Assembly: GCF_019039055.1 (NCBI RefSeq)
Contig: NZ_JAHOPB010000001.1
Span: 186,001-250,000 of the forward strand
DNA length: 64,000 bases
Origin: Reyranella humidisoli
Lineage (GTDB): Bacteria; Pseudomonadota; Alphaproteobacteria; Reyranellales; Reyranellaceae
Direction of reading: 5' to 3'
The stretch's first letter is position 1. Each line of letters opens with the position of its first letter. The notes beneath the pieces are model-generated. The model was not told where the DNA came from. It saw only the letters and a list, made by a program, of their open reading frames with translations, and made no database searches. The translations under genes were made by a program, and so were the position numbers. Positions 16,643-25,391 of this stretch are shown piece after piece.

Positions 16643-18517
16643 TTAGAAAGACTTGTTGGCCTCCGGGCGGTGCTTGTTGCGCAACTTGAAGTCCTGCCGC
16701 TCCGCCTTGCGCGGCGCGCGCACCCAGACCTCGCGGTTGGGATGCAGACCGCCGCCGCGCGTCGCCGGAACCGCGCTGGTGCGGGCGCGATGGAGCAGGC
16801 GCGTATCGGCGGCGCCGCAATTGGGATGCAGGCCGCCATTGGCCGCGACGACCTTGTCCCATGCCGCCTTGCGCTTGGCGTAGGTGGCGGAGTCGGCAAG
16901 CTGGGTGCAGTTCAGCTCGTTGACATTGAGATCGGCCACGATTTCGTCGCCCTCCTCGACCAGCCCGATCGGGCCGCCGATCGCCGCTTCGGGACCGACA
17001 TGGCCGATCACGAGGCCGACCGAACCGCCCGAGAAGCGCGCGTCGGTCATCAGGGCCACGACGATGTTGCGCTCGCGGCACAGCGTCGTGATGCGCGAGG
17101 TCGGGTCGAGCATTTCCGGCATGCCCGGGGCGCCGCTCGGTCCCTCGTAGCGCACGATGATCATGTCGTGGTTCTGGAACGTGTCCGGCGTCTCGTCGAG
17201 CGCCTTGAGCAGGCCCGCCTCGCCCTCGAACACGCGGGCGCGGCCACGGAAGAGATTGTCCTCGAGGCCGCCCTCGACGCCCGCGAGCTTCAGGATCGCG
17301 GAGAAATCCGGCGACAGGTTGCCGCCCAGCATGCGCAGTCCGCCGGTCGGCTTGTAGGGCTTCTCGACCGGATAGATCACGCGGCCGTCGGCCTTCTTGG
17401 CACCCAGCCGCTCGACCTGCTTGGCCAGCGTCTCGCCGGTGCAGGTCAGCACGTCGCCGTTCAGCAGGCCGGCGTCGAGCAGTTCGCGCACGATCACCTG
17501 CACGCCGCCGACTTCGTCGATGTCGACCATCGAATACTTCCCGTAGGGACGCGCGTCGGTCAGCACCGGCACGACATGCTGCGAGAGGTAGTTGAATTCC
17601 TCCGGCGTCATGACGTCCTTCCAGAAGTCGGCGAAACCGGCGGCACGGGCGATTTCCGGCGCGTGCAGCACCACGTTGGTCGAGCCGCCGATCGCCATCG
17701 AGACGATCACCGCGTTGCGGATCGAATCGCGCACGACGATGTCGCGCGGCTTCAGGTCGTTCTTGATCAGGTTTGCCAGCAGATCGACCAGCTCGGCCGC
17801 GAACTGGCCGGTGCGGCGCGGATCGTCGGACGGCGGCGCCACCATGTGCAGCGGCTGCATGCCGACCACGCCGATGAAGGTCTGCATGGTGTTGTAGGTG
17901 AACATGCCGCCGCAGCTGCCGTAGCCGGGGCAGGCGTGGCAGGCGATGTGGTGGCGGTACTCGGGATCCGGATGGCCGGCAACCTGGTAGGCGCTCACGA
18001 TGTCGAGCGCCTCGCCGGTGTTCGGGTCCTTGCCGGGATGGATCGGGCCGTCCGACATGATGATCGACGGCAGATTGTGCTCCAGCAGCGCGGAGAGCGT
18101 GCCGACCGGGGGCTTGTCGCAGGCCACGACCGCGATCGTGCCGGCAAGGCCGGTGGCGCTCAGATGCTCGCACAGCGCGTCCTGCGTGACTTCGCGGCCG
18201 ATCAGCGAGTAGCGCATCTCGCGCGTGCCGTTGCGGATGCCGTCCGACGTGGCGATCGTGTATTCGGGCTGGACCAGGCGCATCTTGAGCTGGTTGGCGC
18301 CCGTGCCGATGCGCGCCTTGAGCTCGGCGTGGATCGCTTCGACCTTGGACATGACGCCGAGATAGCACTGGCTGTCGCCTTTGGTGCCCACGACGCCGAC
18401 CGACGGCTCGTGAATGAGATCCGGATCGGTCCCGAGCGCGCGCGCCACACCGATGGTCTGGGTGGAGCGGCCCGGATGGCGATCAATGGTCACAAAGGTC
18501 GGCTTCATCACAACCAT
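16643..18517 (-). CDS. Dihydroxy-acid dehydratase family protein (IlvD/Edd)
   Basis: A 624-residue iron-sulfur dehydratase. Cysteines expected to hold the cluster are in ACDKPPVGTL and HACPGYGSCGGMFTYNTM, and IRNAVIVSMAIGGSTNVVLH, SGAPGMPEMLDP and TDARFSGGSVGLVIGHVGPE are family hallmarks. It dehydrates a dihydroxy-acid, either in branched-chain amino acid synthesis or as a sugar-acid (aldonate) dehydratase. The neighbouring lactonase and MFS carrier favour the second. The first binding motif reads CDKPPVGT rather than the classical CDKTIPG of biosynthetic IlvD, which also hints at a paralogue. ATGs at 18517 and 18508 are both possible, and neither has a strong ribosome site. Confidence 0.88.
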   Translation of the reverse strand: MVVMKPTFVTIDRHPGRSTQTIGVARALGTDPDLIHEPSVGVVGTKGDSQCYLGVMSKVEAIHAELKARIGTGANQLKMRLVQPEYTIATSDGIRNGTREMRYSLIGREVTQDALCEHLSATGLAGTIAVVACDKPPVGTLSALLEHNLPSIIMSDGPIHPGKDPNTGEALDIVSAYQVAGHPDPEYRHHIACHACPGYGSCGGMFTYNTMQTFIGVVGMQPLHMVAPPSDDPRRTGQFAAELVDLLANLIKNDLKPRDIVVRDSIRNAVIVSMAIGGSTNVVLHAPEIARAAGFADFWKDVMTPEEFNYLSQHVVPVLTDARPYGKYSMVDIDEVGGVQVIVRELLDAGLLNGDVLTCTGETLAKQVERLGAKKADGRVIYPVEKPYKPTGGLRMLGGNLSPDFSAILKLAGVEGGLEDNLFRGRARVFEGEAGLLKALDETPDTFQNHDMIIVRYEGPSGAPGMPEMLDPTSRITTLCRERNIVVALMTDARFSGGSVGLVIGHVGPEAAIGGPIGLVEEGDEIVADLNVNELNCTQLADSATYAKRKAAWDKVVAANGGLHPNCGAADTRLLHRARTSAVPATRGGGLHPNREVWVRAPRKAERQDFKLRNKHRPEANKSF

Positions 18518-18545
18518 CCCGTAGAGCTTGCTGACTTGACGTTGG

Positions 18546-18661
18546 CCCACCGACGCCGGTGGGCGGGTACGGCGGTAATATCACAGGCCTGCTTTGCCAT
18601 TCCCACGAATTATTCGCGGGTGTGGCAGACATGAAGCCGCTCCCCGGAACACCCGTTCCGG
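18546..18661. promoter_or_regulatory. Divergent control region with three inverted repeats
   Basis: Between ilvD-like and SMP-30 genes I see three short inverted repeats. CCCACCG/CGGTGGG has a 4-nt spacer (18546-18563). CCCACGAA-TTA-TTCGCGGG has one mismatch (18602-18620). CCGGAAC-ACCC-GTTCCGG is perfect (18644-18661). Any could be an operator for a regulator not encoded in the window. The first could also be a leader hairpin of the ilvD-like transcript. Confidence 0.4.
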
Positions 18662-18762
18662 AAAGGTGAGCCATTGTCTCTCGACCGCGCGGCGCCGGAC
18701 GGGCATTCTCGCGCGAAATTCGGCGTCTGCTTTGCGCCAGAACAAAGAACGAGGAAACCAAG

Positions 18763-19707
18763 ATGTGGCAGCCCAGCGAGCGCTACCCTGACCCGGCCGT
18801 GCGCGTGCTCGATCCGTCGTTCAACCAGTACCGGCTGGTGCTGGCCTCGGTGGAGCGGCTCTACACGGGCTGCCGCTGGTCCGAGGGGCCCGTCTGGTTC
18901 GGCGACGGGCGCTACCTGCTGTGGAGCGACATTCCCAATAACCGCGTGCTGCGCTGGGACGAGGAGACGGGCAACGTCTCGATCTTCCGCAAGCCCTCGA
19001 ACAACGCCAACGGCCACACGCGCGATCGCCGCGGCCGGCTGATCGCCTGCGAGCACGATGCCCGCCGCGTCGTGCGCTTCGAGTATGACGGCGCAATCAC
19101 GGTGCTGGCCGATTCCTACAACGGCAAGCCGCTCAACTCGCCCAACGACGTCGTCGTGAAGTCCGACGGCTCGGTCTGGTTCACCGATCCCACCTTCGGC
19201 CTCCTGGGCTACTACGAGGGCCACAAGGAAGAGAGCCAGAACAAGCCCGCCGTCTACCGGCTCGATCCGACCACCGGCAAGCTCGCCGTAATGGCCGACG
19301 ACATTCCCGGCCCCAACGGGCTCGCTTTCTCGCCCGACGAGAAGAAGCTCTATGTCGTGGCCTCGCGCGCCGAGCCGCACCGCACGATCCTGTCCTACGA
19401 CCTCTCGGCCGACGGCACCTCGCTGGGCACGGGCTCGGTCCTGATCGATGCCGGACCGGGCGGCTCGCCGGATGGCTTCCGCGTCGACGTCGACGGCAAC
19501 CTGTGGTGCGGCTGGGGCATGGGCTCGGACGAACTCGACGGCGTGCGTGTCTTCAATTCTTCGGGCAAACCGATCGGCCACATCGACCTGCCCGAGCGCT
19601 GCGCCAACGTCTGCTTCGGCGGGCGCCATCGCAACCGGCTGTTCATGGCGGCCAGCCACTCGCTCTACGCCCTCTACGTCAACACGCAAGGCGCGGTCGG
19701 CGGCTGA
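18763..19707 (+). CDS. SMP-30/gluconolactonase/LRE family protein
   Basis: A 314-residue six-bladed beta-propeller lactonase that should hydrolyse an aldono-lactone. Family marks: CRWSEGPVWFGDGRYLLWSD near residue 36 with the metal-binding glutamate, GHTRDRRGRLIACEH, LNSPNDVVVKSDGSVWFTDP with the Asn/Asp ligands, and GSPDGFRVDVDGNLWCGW with the catalytic Asp region. The ATG at 18763 has GAGGA upstream. It is transcribed away from the IlvD/Edd-like gene and is followed after 2 nt by an MFS carrier. The three together look like lactone uptake, ring opening and dehydration. Confidence 0.92.
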   Translation: MWQPSERYPDPAVRVLDPSFNQYRLVLASVERLYTGCRWSEGPVWFGDGRYLLWSDIPNNRVLRWDEETGNVSIFRKPSNNANGHTRDRRGRLIACEHDARRVVRFEYDGAITVLADSYNGKPLNSPNDVVVKSDGSVWFTDPTFGLLGYYEGHKEESQNKPAVYRLDPTTGKLAVMADDIPGPNGLAFSPDEKKLYVVASRAEPHRTILSYDLSADGTSLGTGSVLIDAGPGGSPDGFRVDVDGNLWCGWGMGSDELDGVRVFNSSGKPIGHIDLPERCANVCFGGRHRNRLFMAASHSLYALYVNTQGAVGG

Positions 19708-19709
19708 TC

Positions 19710-20927
19710 ATGTCCGGAGTCGAGTCGAGCTATGCCTGGTGGCGCCTGGCCGCCAGCGTGACCCTGAGCACGGTCGGCGGCATCGGCATGTGGTGCCTGG
19801 TCGTGGCATTGCCGTCGATCCAGCAGGATCTCGGCATCACCCGCGCCGACATCTCCTTCGCCTACACGATGAACACGCTGGGCTTCTTCGCCGGCGGCGT
19901 CACCTGGGGCAAGCTGGTCGACAAGCGCGGCATCGTGCTCACCGCGGTGCTCAGCGCCACCGGCCTCGCCATCGGGTTCGCGACGGCGCCGTTCACGCCC
20001 TCGCTGCCGCTGTTCGCCACCGTTCAGGTGCTGATCGGCTTCAGCGCGGCGGCGACCTTCGCGCCGCTGGTGGCCGACATCTCGCACTGGTTCGACAAGC
20101 GCCGCGGCATCGCCGTCGCCATCGCGGCCTCCGGCAACTATCTCGCCGGCGCGATCTGGCCCTCGATCATCCAGATGATGATCGCTGATCATGGCTGGCG
20201 GGTGACCTACTGGGCCGCGGGGGCGCTCTGCTTCGTGGCCATGATCCCGCTGGCCCTGACCTTGCGCCGCAAGCCGCCGCAGCATGAGACAACGGGAGCC
20301 GACGGCGGGGCCGGCGCCGCCATCCATTCGCCGCGCTCGCTCGGCCTGTCACCCAACGGCCTGCAGGCGGTGCTGGTGGTCGCCGGCATCGGCTGCTGCG
20401 TCGCCATGTCGATGCCGCAGGTCCATATCGTCGCCTATTGCGCCGACCTGGGTTACGGCGTGGCGCGTGGCGCGGAGATGCTGTCGCTGATGCTGGGCTT
20501 CGGCATCGTGAGCCGCATCGCCTCGGGCTGGATCGCCGACCGGGTCGGCGGCGTGAAAACGCTACTGCTGGGCTCGACGCTGCAGTGCGTGGCGCTGGTC
20601 TTCTATCTGGTCGACGATTCGGTGAACTCGCTCTACCTCGCCTCGGCGCTGTTCGGCCTGTTCCAGGGCGGCATCGTGCCGTCCTACGCGATCATCGTGC
20701 GGGAATATTTCCCGCCGAAGGAAGCGGGCTTCCGCGTCGGCCTCGCCATTTCCTCGACGCTGATCGGCATGGCGCTGGGCGGATGGATGGGCGGCGTGCT
20801 GTTCGACATGACCGGCTCCTACCGGGCCGCCTTCATCAACGGCATCGCCTGGAACCTGCTGAACGGCGCGGTCGCCTGGTGGCTGCTGTTCCGCCAGAAC
20901 CGCCGCAACGTCTTCGCGGCGGGCTAG
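19710..20927 (+). CDS. MFS transporter
   Basis: A 405-residue major-facilitator carrier with about 12 hydrophobic segments. The loop between helices 2 and 3 reads GKLVDKRGIVL, close to the MFS A-motif, and a second copy is GWIADRVGGVKTLLLG. The pattern resembles monocarboxylate/oxalate-formate-type carriers. The ATG at 19710 lies 2 nt after the lactonase stop, so co-transcription is nearly certain and a sugar acid or lactone is the likely cargo. Its TAG stop shares the bases CTAG with the stop of bphP on the other strand. Confidence 0.9.
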   Translation: MSGVESSYAWWRLAASVTLSTVGGIGMWCLVVALPSIQQDLGITRADISFAYTMNTLGFFAGGVTWGKLVDKRGIVLTAVLSATGLAIGFATAPFTPSLPLFATVQVLIGFSAAATFAPLVADISHWFDKRRGIAVAIAASGNYLAGAIWPSIIQMMIADHGWRVTYWAAGALCFVAMIPLALTLRRKPPQHETTGADGGAGAAIHSPRSLGLSPNGLQAVLVVAGIGCCVAMSMPQVHIVAYCADLGYGVARGAEMLSLMLGFGIVSRIASGWIADRVGGVKTLLLGSTLQCVALVFYLVDDSVNSLYLASALFGLFQGGIVPSYAIIVREYFPPKEAGFRVGLAISSTLIGMALGGWMGGVLFDMTGSYRAAFINGIAWNLLNGAVAWWLLFRQNRRNVFAAG

Positions 20928-23464
20928 AGGCGCATCGCTTCCAGCAGCGCGTCGCCGGTGTAGGGTTTGCGCACGCGCGGGACGCCCAGCAGTTTCGGCG
21001 GGAAAGCGATGTCCTCGCCGTAGCCCGTCGTGAAGACGAAGCGGATGCCGAGCGACGCGAGCTGCTCGGCGACCTCGAAGCTCGTCTCGCGGCCGAGGTT
21101 GATGTCGAGCAGCGCGAAGTCGGGCGCGCGCGTGGAAATGGCTTTCAGGGCCTGTGCGGCACTCGACGCCACGCGGACCGATGCGATACCGGCACGCAGC
21201 AACGCGCTTTCCGCGTCGAGCGCGATGATCATGTTGTCCTCCACGATCAGCACGTCCTTGGGCAACTCGGTGGCCTGCACCTCGGGAATCGTCTTCTCGG
21301 CCGGCTCATCCACCGCTCCCGGCGCGGGACGGACATGGACGGCCGGAACCATGAAGGTCGCGCGGATGCCCTTCGTCTCGTAGTCGAGCGTCGCCTCGCC
21401 CTTCAGGTCATAGGGGATGGATCGCTCGATCACCGTCGAGCCGAATCCGCGGCGCGTCGGCGGCTTAACGGGCGGCCCGCCATGCTCGGTCCAGGTGACA
21501 TGCAGGTTCCTCTCGGCATCGAACTGGGTGCCAATCTCGATATGGCCGCGACTGTCGCTCAGCGCCCCGTACTTGGCGGAATTCGTCATCAGCTCGTGGA
21601 TGACCAGCGCGAGCGTCGTGAAGCCCTGCGGCTCCAGCAGCACTTCGGGGCCGGACAGCCGCACGCGCGCGGCCCTGCCGCCGAGATAGGCGCCCGCTTC
21701 CGCCCCCACCAAGCCGCGGAACGATGCCGGGCCCCAATTGTCCGCGGTGATCTGGTCGTGCGCCCGCGCCAGCGCCTGGATGCGGCCGCCCACCACCTCG
21801 GTGAAGGCATCGACCGTGAGCGACGGATCGCGGCTCTGCGAGATGACACTGCGGATCAGTCCCAGGATGTTGCGGACTCGGTGATTGAGTTCGGCGATCA
21901 GCAGCTCCTGCCGCTCCTGCGCCCGCTTGCGCTCGACCTCGGTGATGGCCGACAGGCGCAGGATCACCTCGAGCAGGCTGACGCGCAGGCCCTCGGCGAT
22001 GCGCACGTCGACCGGCTGCCACGGGATCGACTGTCCCCGAACCGTCTCGCACCAGAGTTCGAAGCTCTTGCGCGGCGTGAGGCGCGAGCCCAACGGGCCG
22101 ACACTGACCTGCTTGCTGGGATCGCCCGCCCAGTTGACGGAGCGCGCGACTTCCTTGCGGAAGAAGACGAGGAAGTCCCGCGCCGGCCGCGACAGCGGGA
22201 CCACCAGCATGCCGGCCGCCCGATCGGCGAACTCCCGGCCCGGCGGATGCTCGGCCGCAATCTCGTGTACGGCCAGCACCTCGCCAGGATTGCGGCGGGT
22301 CAGATGACCGATCAGGCCGGCGAACTGGTCCTGCGTCGGCGCCATGCCCTGCAGCGTCGCATGCCCGCCCGTCCACACGCCGATGCCATCGCAGGACAAC
22401 AACTCGGCGATCTCGTCGAGATGCGAGACGATGCTGTCGAAGCGGGTCGCTTCCGACGCCATCACGGTGACGAGCTGGTTGTGCAGCTTGCGGGCGCGCG
22501 CCTCGTAGAGCGATTCGGCGTCGCGTTCGCGACTTTCCATCAGCAGCGAGAACATCTGGCCGAACAGCTCTGCCGCCGTGCGCCGCTCGAACGGCACGTT
22601 GTGCGGCGCATAGTGATGGCAGGCGAAGAGGCCCCACAGCTTGCCGTCGCGCAGGATCGAGACCGACATCGACGCGCCCACGCCCATGTTCTGCAGGTAC
22701 TCGATGTGGATCGGCGACACGCTGCGCAGCACGCTCATCGACAGGTCGAGCGGCCGGCCATCGATGAGACCGGGCTCCACGGCGGCGGGCCGGGCCGAAA
22801 TGTCGGGAATGATGCGCAGCCAGTTGCGCTCGTAGAGGATGCGCGCCTGCCGCGGAATGTCGGAGGCCGGATAGTGCAGGCCGAGATAGGATTCGAGGCC
22901 GCCGCGTGCCGATTCGGCGATCACCTCGCCCGACCCGTCATGATCGAAGCGATACACCATCACGCGATCGAAGCCGGTGAGACCACGCATCTCGCGGGCG
23001 GCCACGCGATAGAAGGTGCGGAGTTCCGAAGCCTGCTGCAGGCGGGAGATCATGGCGCGAACGAGCGCGCCCGAGGACACGCCCTGCTCATGCATGCAGG
23101 GTTCGCATTCGATGACGATGGAGCCGTCGACGACATGCACGGCGATGTCGAAGACCGGCCCGTCGTTCAGCAACGGCACGGCAAAGGAGCGTGCCACCGC
23201 GTTGCTGAAAACCGCGGTCTGGAGCTGCCCACGGATCAGGTGGATCGCGTCGTGCGTGAACACATTCTCGATCGGCCGTCCGATCAACTCGAGCGGCCCG
23301 GCGCCCAGCCACCCCGCGGCGTTGTGCGACAGGCGCGTGATCGTCCATTGCGTGCTGTCGAAGGCCAGCAGGAAGCCGAACGACTGCACCGCGCCCAGCA
23401 GGTGGATGGGCTCACGTTCGCAATTTTCGAGATCGACCGGTGTCGCGCGGCTTTCCTCAGACAT
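20924..23464 (-). CDS. bphP: Bacteriophytochrome HWE histidine kinase with fused receiver
   Basis: An 846-residue red/far-red photoreceptor. The N-terminal PAS region has NCEREPIHLLGAVQSFG, where Cys15 is in the place of the biliverdin-binding cysteine. The GAF domain has YPASDIPRQAR at about 199-208 and the PHY domain follows to about 515. The kinase part (about 520-720) has ELNHRVRNILGLIRSV, an HWE-type H-box, rather than a classical HisKA. A C-terminal receiver from about 735 has VLIVEDN and the phospho-acceptor in LLDINLG near 784. The start ATG at 23464 overlaps the heme oxygenase gene, so the pair forms a self-sufficient light sensor. No separate output partner was seen nearby. Confidence 0.95.
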   Translation of the reverse strand: MSEESRATPVDLENCEREPIHLLGAVQSFGFLLAFDSTQWTITRLSHNAAGWLGAGPLELIGRPIENVFTHDAIHLIRGQLQTAVFSNAVARSFAVPLLNDGPVFDIAVHVVDGSIVIECEPCMHEQGVSSGALVRAMISRLQQASELRTFYRVAAREMRGLTGFDRVMVYRFDHDGSGEVIAESARGGLESYLGLHYPASDIPRQARILYERNWLRIIPDISARPAAVEPGLIDGRPLDLSMSVLRSVSPIHIEYLQNMGVGASMSVSILRDGKLWGLFACHHYAPHNVPFERRTAAELFGQMFSLLMESRERDAESLYEARARKLHNQLVTVMASEATRFDSIVSHLDEIAELLSCDGIGVWTGGHATLQGMAPTQDQFAGLIGHLTRRNPGEVLAVHEIAAEHPPGREFADRAAGMLVVPLSRPARDFLVFFRKEVARSVNWAGDPSKQVSVGPLGSRLTPRKSFELWCETVRGQSIPWQPVDVRIAEGLRVSLLEVILRLSAITEVERKRAQERQELLIAELNHRVRNILGLIRSVISQSRDPSLTVDAFTEVVGGRIQALARAHDQITADNWGPASFRGLVGAEAGAYLGGRAARVRLSGPEVLLEPQGFTTLALVIHELMTNSAKYGALSDSRGHIEIGTQFDAERNLHVTWTEHGGPPVKPPTRRGFGSTVIERSIPYDLKGEATLDYETKGIRATFMVPAVHVRPAPGAVDEPAEKTIPEVQATELPKDVLIVEDNMIIALDAESALLRAGIASVRVASSAAQALKAISTRAPDFALLDINLGRETSFEVAEQLASLGIRFVFTTGYGEDIAFPPKLLGVPRVRKPYTGDALLEAMRL

Positions 23465-24047
23465 GGGCGGGTTCCGCGCCGAACAGGCCGAACGCCTCGC
23501 GCGCACCGAGCAAGGTCCGCTGCGGCGACTCCAGTACGGCTTCGGACGTCTCCAGACGTTGCAGGAAGCTTCTCCAGAAGTCGCTCCCTGCCCCGTGGCC
23601 GAGATAGTGCGTCGCCGCGCGCACCTGCGGATCGTCGCTTTCCGCGGCACGCTTCACCAGCAGTTTCCCGCCCAGTCGCGACCCTTCGAGCACGTAGAGC
23701 CGGCCGAACAGCCGCGCCTCGTCCGTGGTCACACTGACGTTCAGCACAGGCGGCACGGCGATGCCGAGAAGGTCGAGGTCCTGCTTCAGTGCCTCTGAAC
23801 GACGGCGCTCCCGCCAATCGGGCAGGAGCCGCCCCACCCCTCCCCGATCGAGGGCCTGTTCAAGCGGCAGCACGGCGCGCGCAAGGACGGTCAGGAACGC
23901 CTCGTAAGCATTCCTGTCGGTAGCGAAAGGTCCGGAAAAGCGCGCGTCGACTTCCGCATGAAGCGTTGCCGTCGCTGCACGCAGCATCTGGCGGGCGGAG
24001 GATCGGCCGGGCGCAGCCGAGGTGGTATCGAGCTGCATCTGGGCCAT
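23457..24047 (-). CDS. bphO: Biliverdin-producing heme oxygenase
   Basis: A protein of about 196 residues of the bacterial heme oxygenase family. The proximal-histidine region is LRAATATLHAEVDARF, and the distal helix is LFGRLYVLEGSRLGGKLL with the glycine-rich GSRLGG. It opens heme to biliverdin, the chromophore of the phytochrome encoded next. The genes overlap by 8 nt, which supports coupled production. Starts at 24047 (ATG), 24038 (ATG) and 24056 (TTG) are all possible, without a clear ribosome site. I use 24047. The divergent gene at 24227 leaves 179 nt for both promoters. Confidence 0.9.
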   Translation of the reverse strand: MAQMQLDTTSAAPGRSSARQMLRAATATLHAEVDARFSGPFATDRNAYEAFLTVLARAVLPLEQALDRGGVGRLLPDWRERRRSEALKQDLDLLGIAVPPVLNVSVTTDEARLFGRLYVLEGSRLGGKLLVKRAAESDDPQVRAATHYLGHGAGSDFWRSFLQRLETSEAVLESPQRTLLGAREAFGLFGAEPAHV

Positions 24048-24226
24048 ACTACGCAAAATCGCGCCTGATGTTCGAGGATGCAGGGCCGATATATTTGGGG
24101 AACCCGTTCCGGTCCGTTGCGTTTTGCGCCATCGATTCCGGACCTCCGGTGGCTGGTCGCTGCGCCCGCGCCTCTGTAGAACCTCTAAACAGAGCCGCCG
24201 CCTGCCCTCCAGCCACGGACACTTCC

Positions 24227-25387
24227 ATGCGCATCGTCGCCATCCGCGACATCGTCTCGCCCATCCGCTCCAACATCGCCAACGCCTACATCGACTTCAG
24301 CCAGATGACCGCTTCGGTGGTGGCCGTGGTCACGGATGTGATGGTCGACGGCAAGCCCGTCGTCGGGTTCGGCTTCAACTCGAACGGCCGCTATGCGCAG
24401 CATGGGCTCCTGGGCGAGCGGTTTATTCCTCGCCTCAGCCAGGCGAAGCCGGAGTCGCTGCTCGACGCCGAAGGCCTGATCGACCCGGCGAAGTGCTGGT
24501 CGGTGATGATGGCCAACGAGAAGCCCGGCGGCCACGGCGAGCGCTCGGTCGCCGTCGGCGTGCTCGACATGGCGATCTGGGATGCCGTCGCCAAGGCCAA
24601 GAGGGTGCCGCTGTGGAAGCTGCTGGCCGACCGCTTCAATGGCGGCCAGGCCGACGAGAAGGCGTGGGTCTATGCCGCCGGCGGCTACTATTACCCCGGC
24701 AAGGGGCTCGAAGGTTTGCAGGACGAGATGAAGCACTATCTCGGCCTCGGCTACTCCTGCGTGAAGATGAAGGTGGGCGGCGTGCCGCTGGCCGAGGACC
24801 TGAAGCGCATCGAGGCCGTGCTGAAGATCGTCGGCGCCGGCGAGCGCCTGGCGGTCGACGTCAATGGCAAGTTCGACCTCACCACCGCGATCGAGTTCGG
24901 CCGCGCCATCAAGGACTTCGGCCTGCGCTGGTACGAGGAGCCGCTCGATCCGCTCGACTATCTGGCGCATGCGGCGCTCGCCACCGAGTACGCCCCGCCG
25001 CTCGCCACCGGCGAGAACCTGTTCTCGATGCAGGACGCACGGAACCTGATCCGCCATGGAGGCCTGCGTCCCGACCGCGACATCCTTCAGTACGATCCCG
25101 CCCTGTCCTACGGGCTGGTCGAGTACCTGCGCACGATCGAGATGCTGAAGGCGCACGGCTGGTCGCCGCGGCGCTGCGTGCCGCACGGCGGCCACCAGTT
25201 CGCGCTGAACATCGCCGTCGGCCTGCAATGCGGCGGCAACGAATCCTATCCGCAGGTCTTCGCGCCGTTCGGCGGCTTCGCCGACGACTGCGCCGTCGTC
25301 GACGGTCGCGTGACGATGCCCGACTCGCCGGGCATCGGCTTCGAACGCAAGGCCGACCTGTGGTCGGTGATGAAGGAAATCGCCTGA
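24227..25387 (+). CDS. tarD: D(-)-tartrate dehydratase (enolase superfamily)
   Basis: A 386-residue enolase-superfamily enzyme. It follows the known Bradyrhizobium D-tartrate dehydratase closely as I remember it: ANAYIDFSQMTASVVAVVTD at the N-terminus, NEKPGGHGERSVAVGVLDMA, YAAGGYYYPGKGL, the KMKVGG lysine motif, AVDVNGKFDL and WYEEPLDPLDY for metal ligands, and CVPHGGHQFALNIA with the catalytic histidine. It should dehydrate D-tartrate to oxaloacetate using Mg2+. The ATG at 24227 is preferred over the longer frame starting at 23966, which runs over bphO. Two Bug binding-protein genes lie just downstream on the other strand and might feed it. Confidence 0.9.
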   Translation: MRIVAIRDIVSPIRSNIANAYIDFSQMTASVVAVVTDVMVDGKPVVGFGFNSNGRYAQHGLLGERFIPRLSQAKPESLLDAEGLIDPAKCWSVMMANEKPGGHGERSVAVGVLDMAIWDAVAKAKRVPLWKLLADRFNGGQADEKAWVYAAGGYYYPGKGLEGLQDEMKHYLGLGYSCVKMKVGGVPLAEDLKRIEAVLKIVGAGERLAVDVNGKFDLTTAIEFGRAIKDFGLRWYEEPLDPLDYLAHAALATEYAPPLATGENLFSMQDARNLIRHGGLRPDRDILQYDPALSYGLVEYLRTIEMLKAHGWSPRRCVPHGGHQFALNIAVGLQCGGNESYPQVFAPFGGFADDCAVVDGRVTMPDSPGIGFERKADLWSVMKEIA

Positions 25388-25391
25388 GGCC

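Noticed and set aside
20438-23737. A plus-strand open frame of about 1100 codons opposite bphP
   Set aside because: The bphP strand has full domain support. The antisense frame has none and is typical of high-GC shadows.
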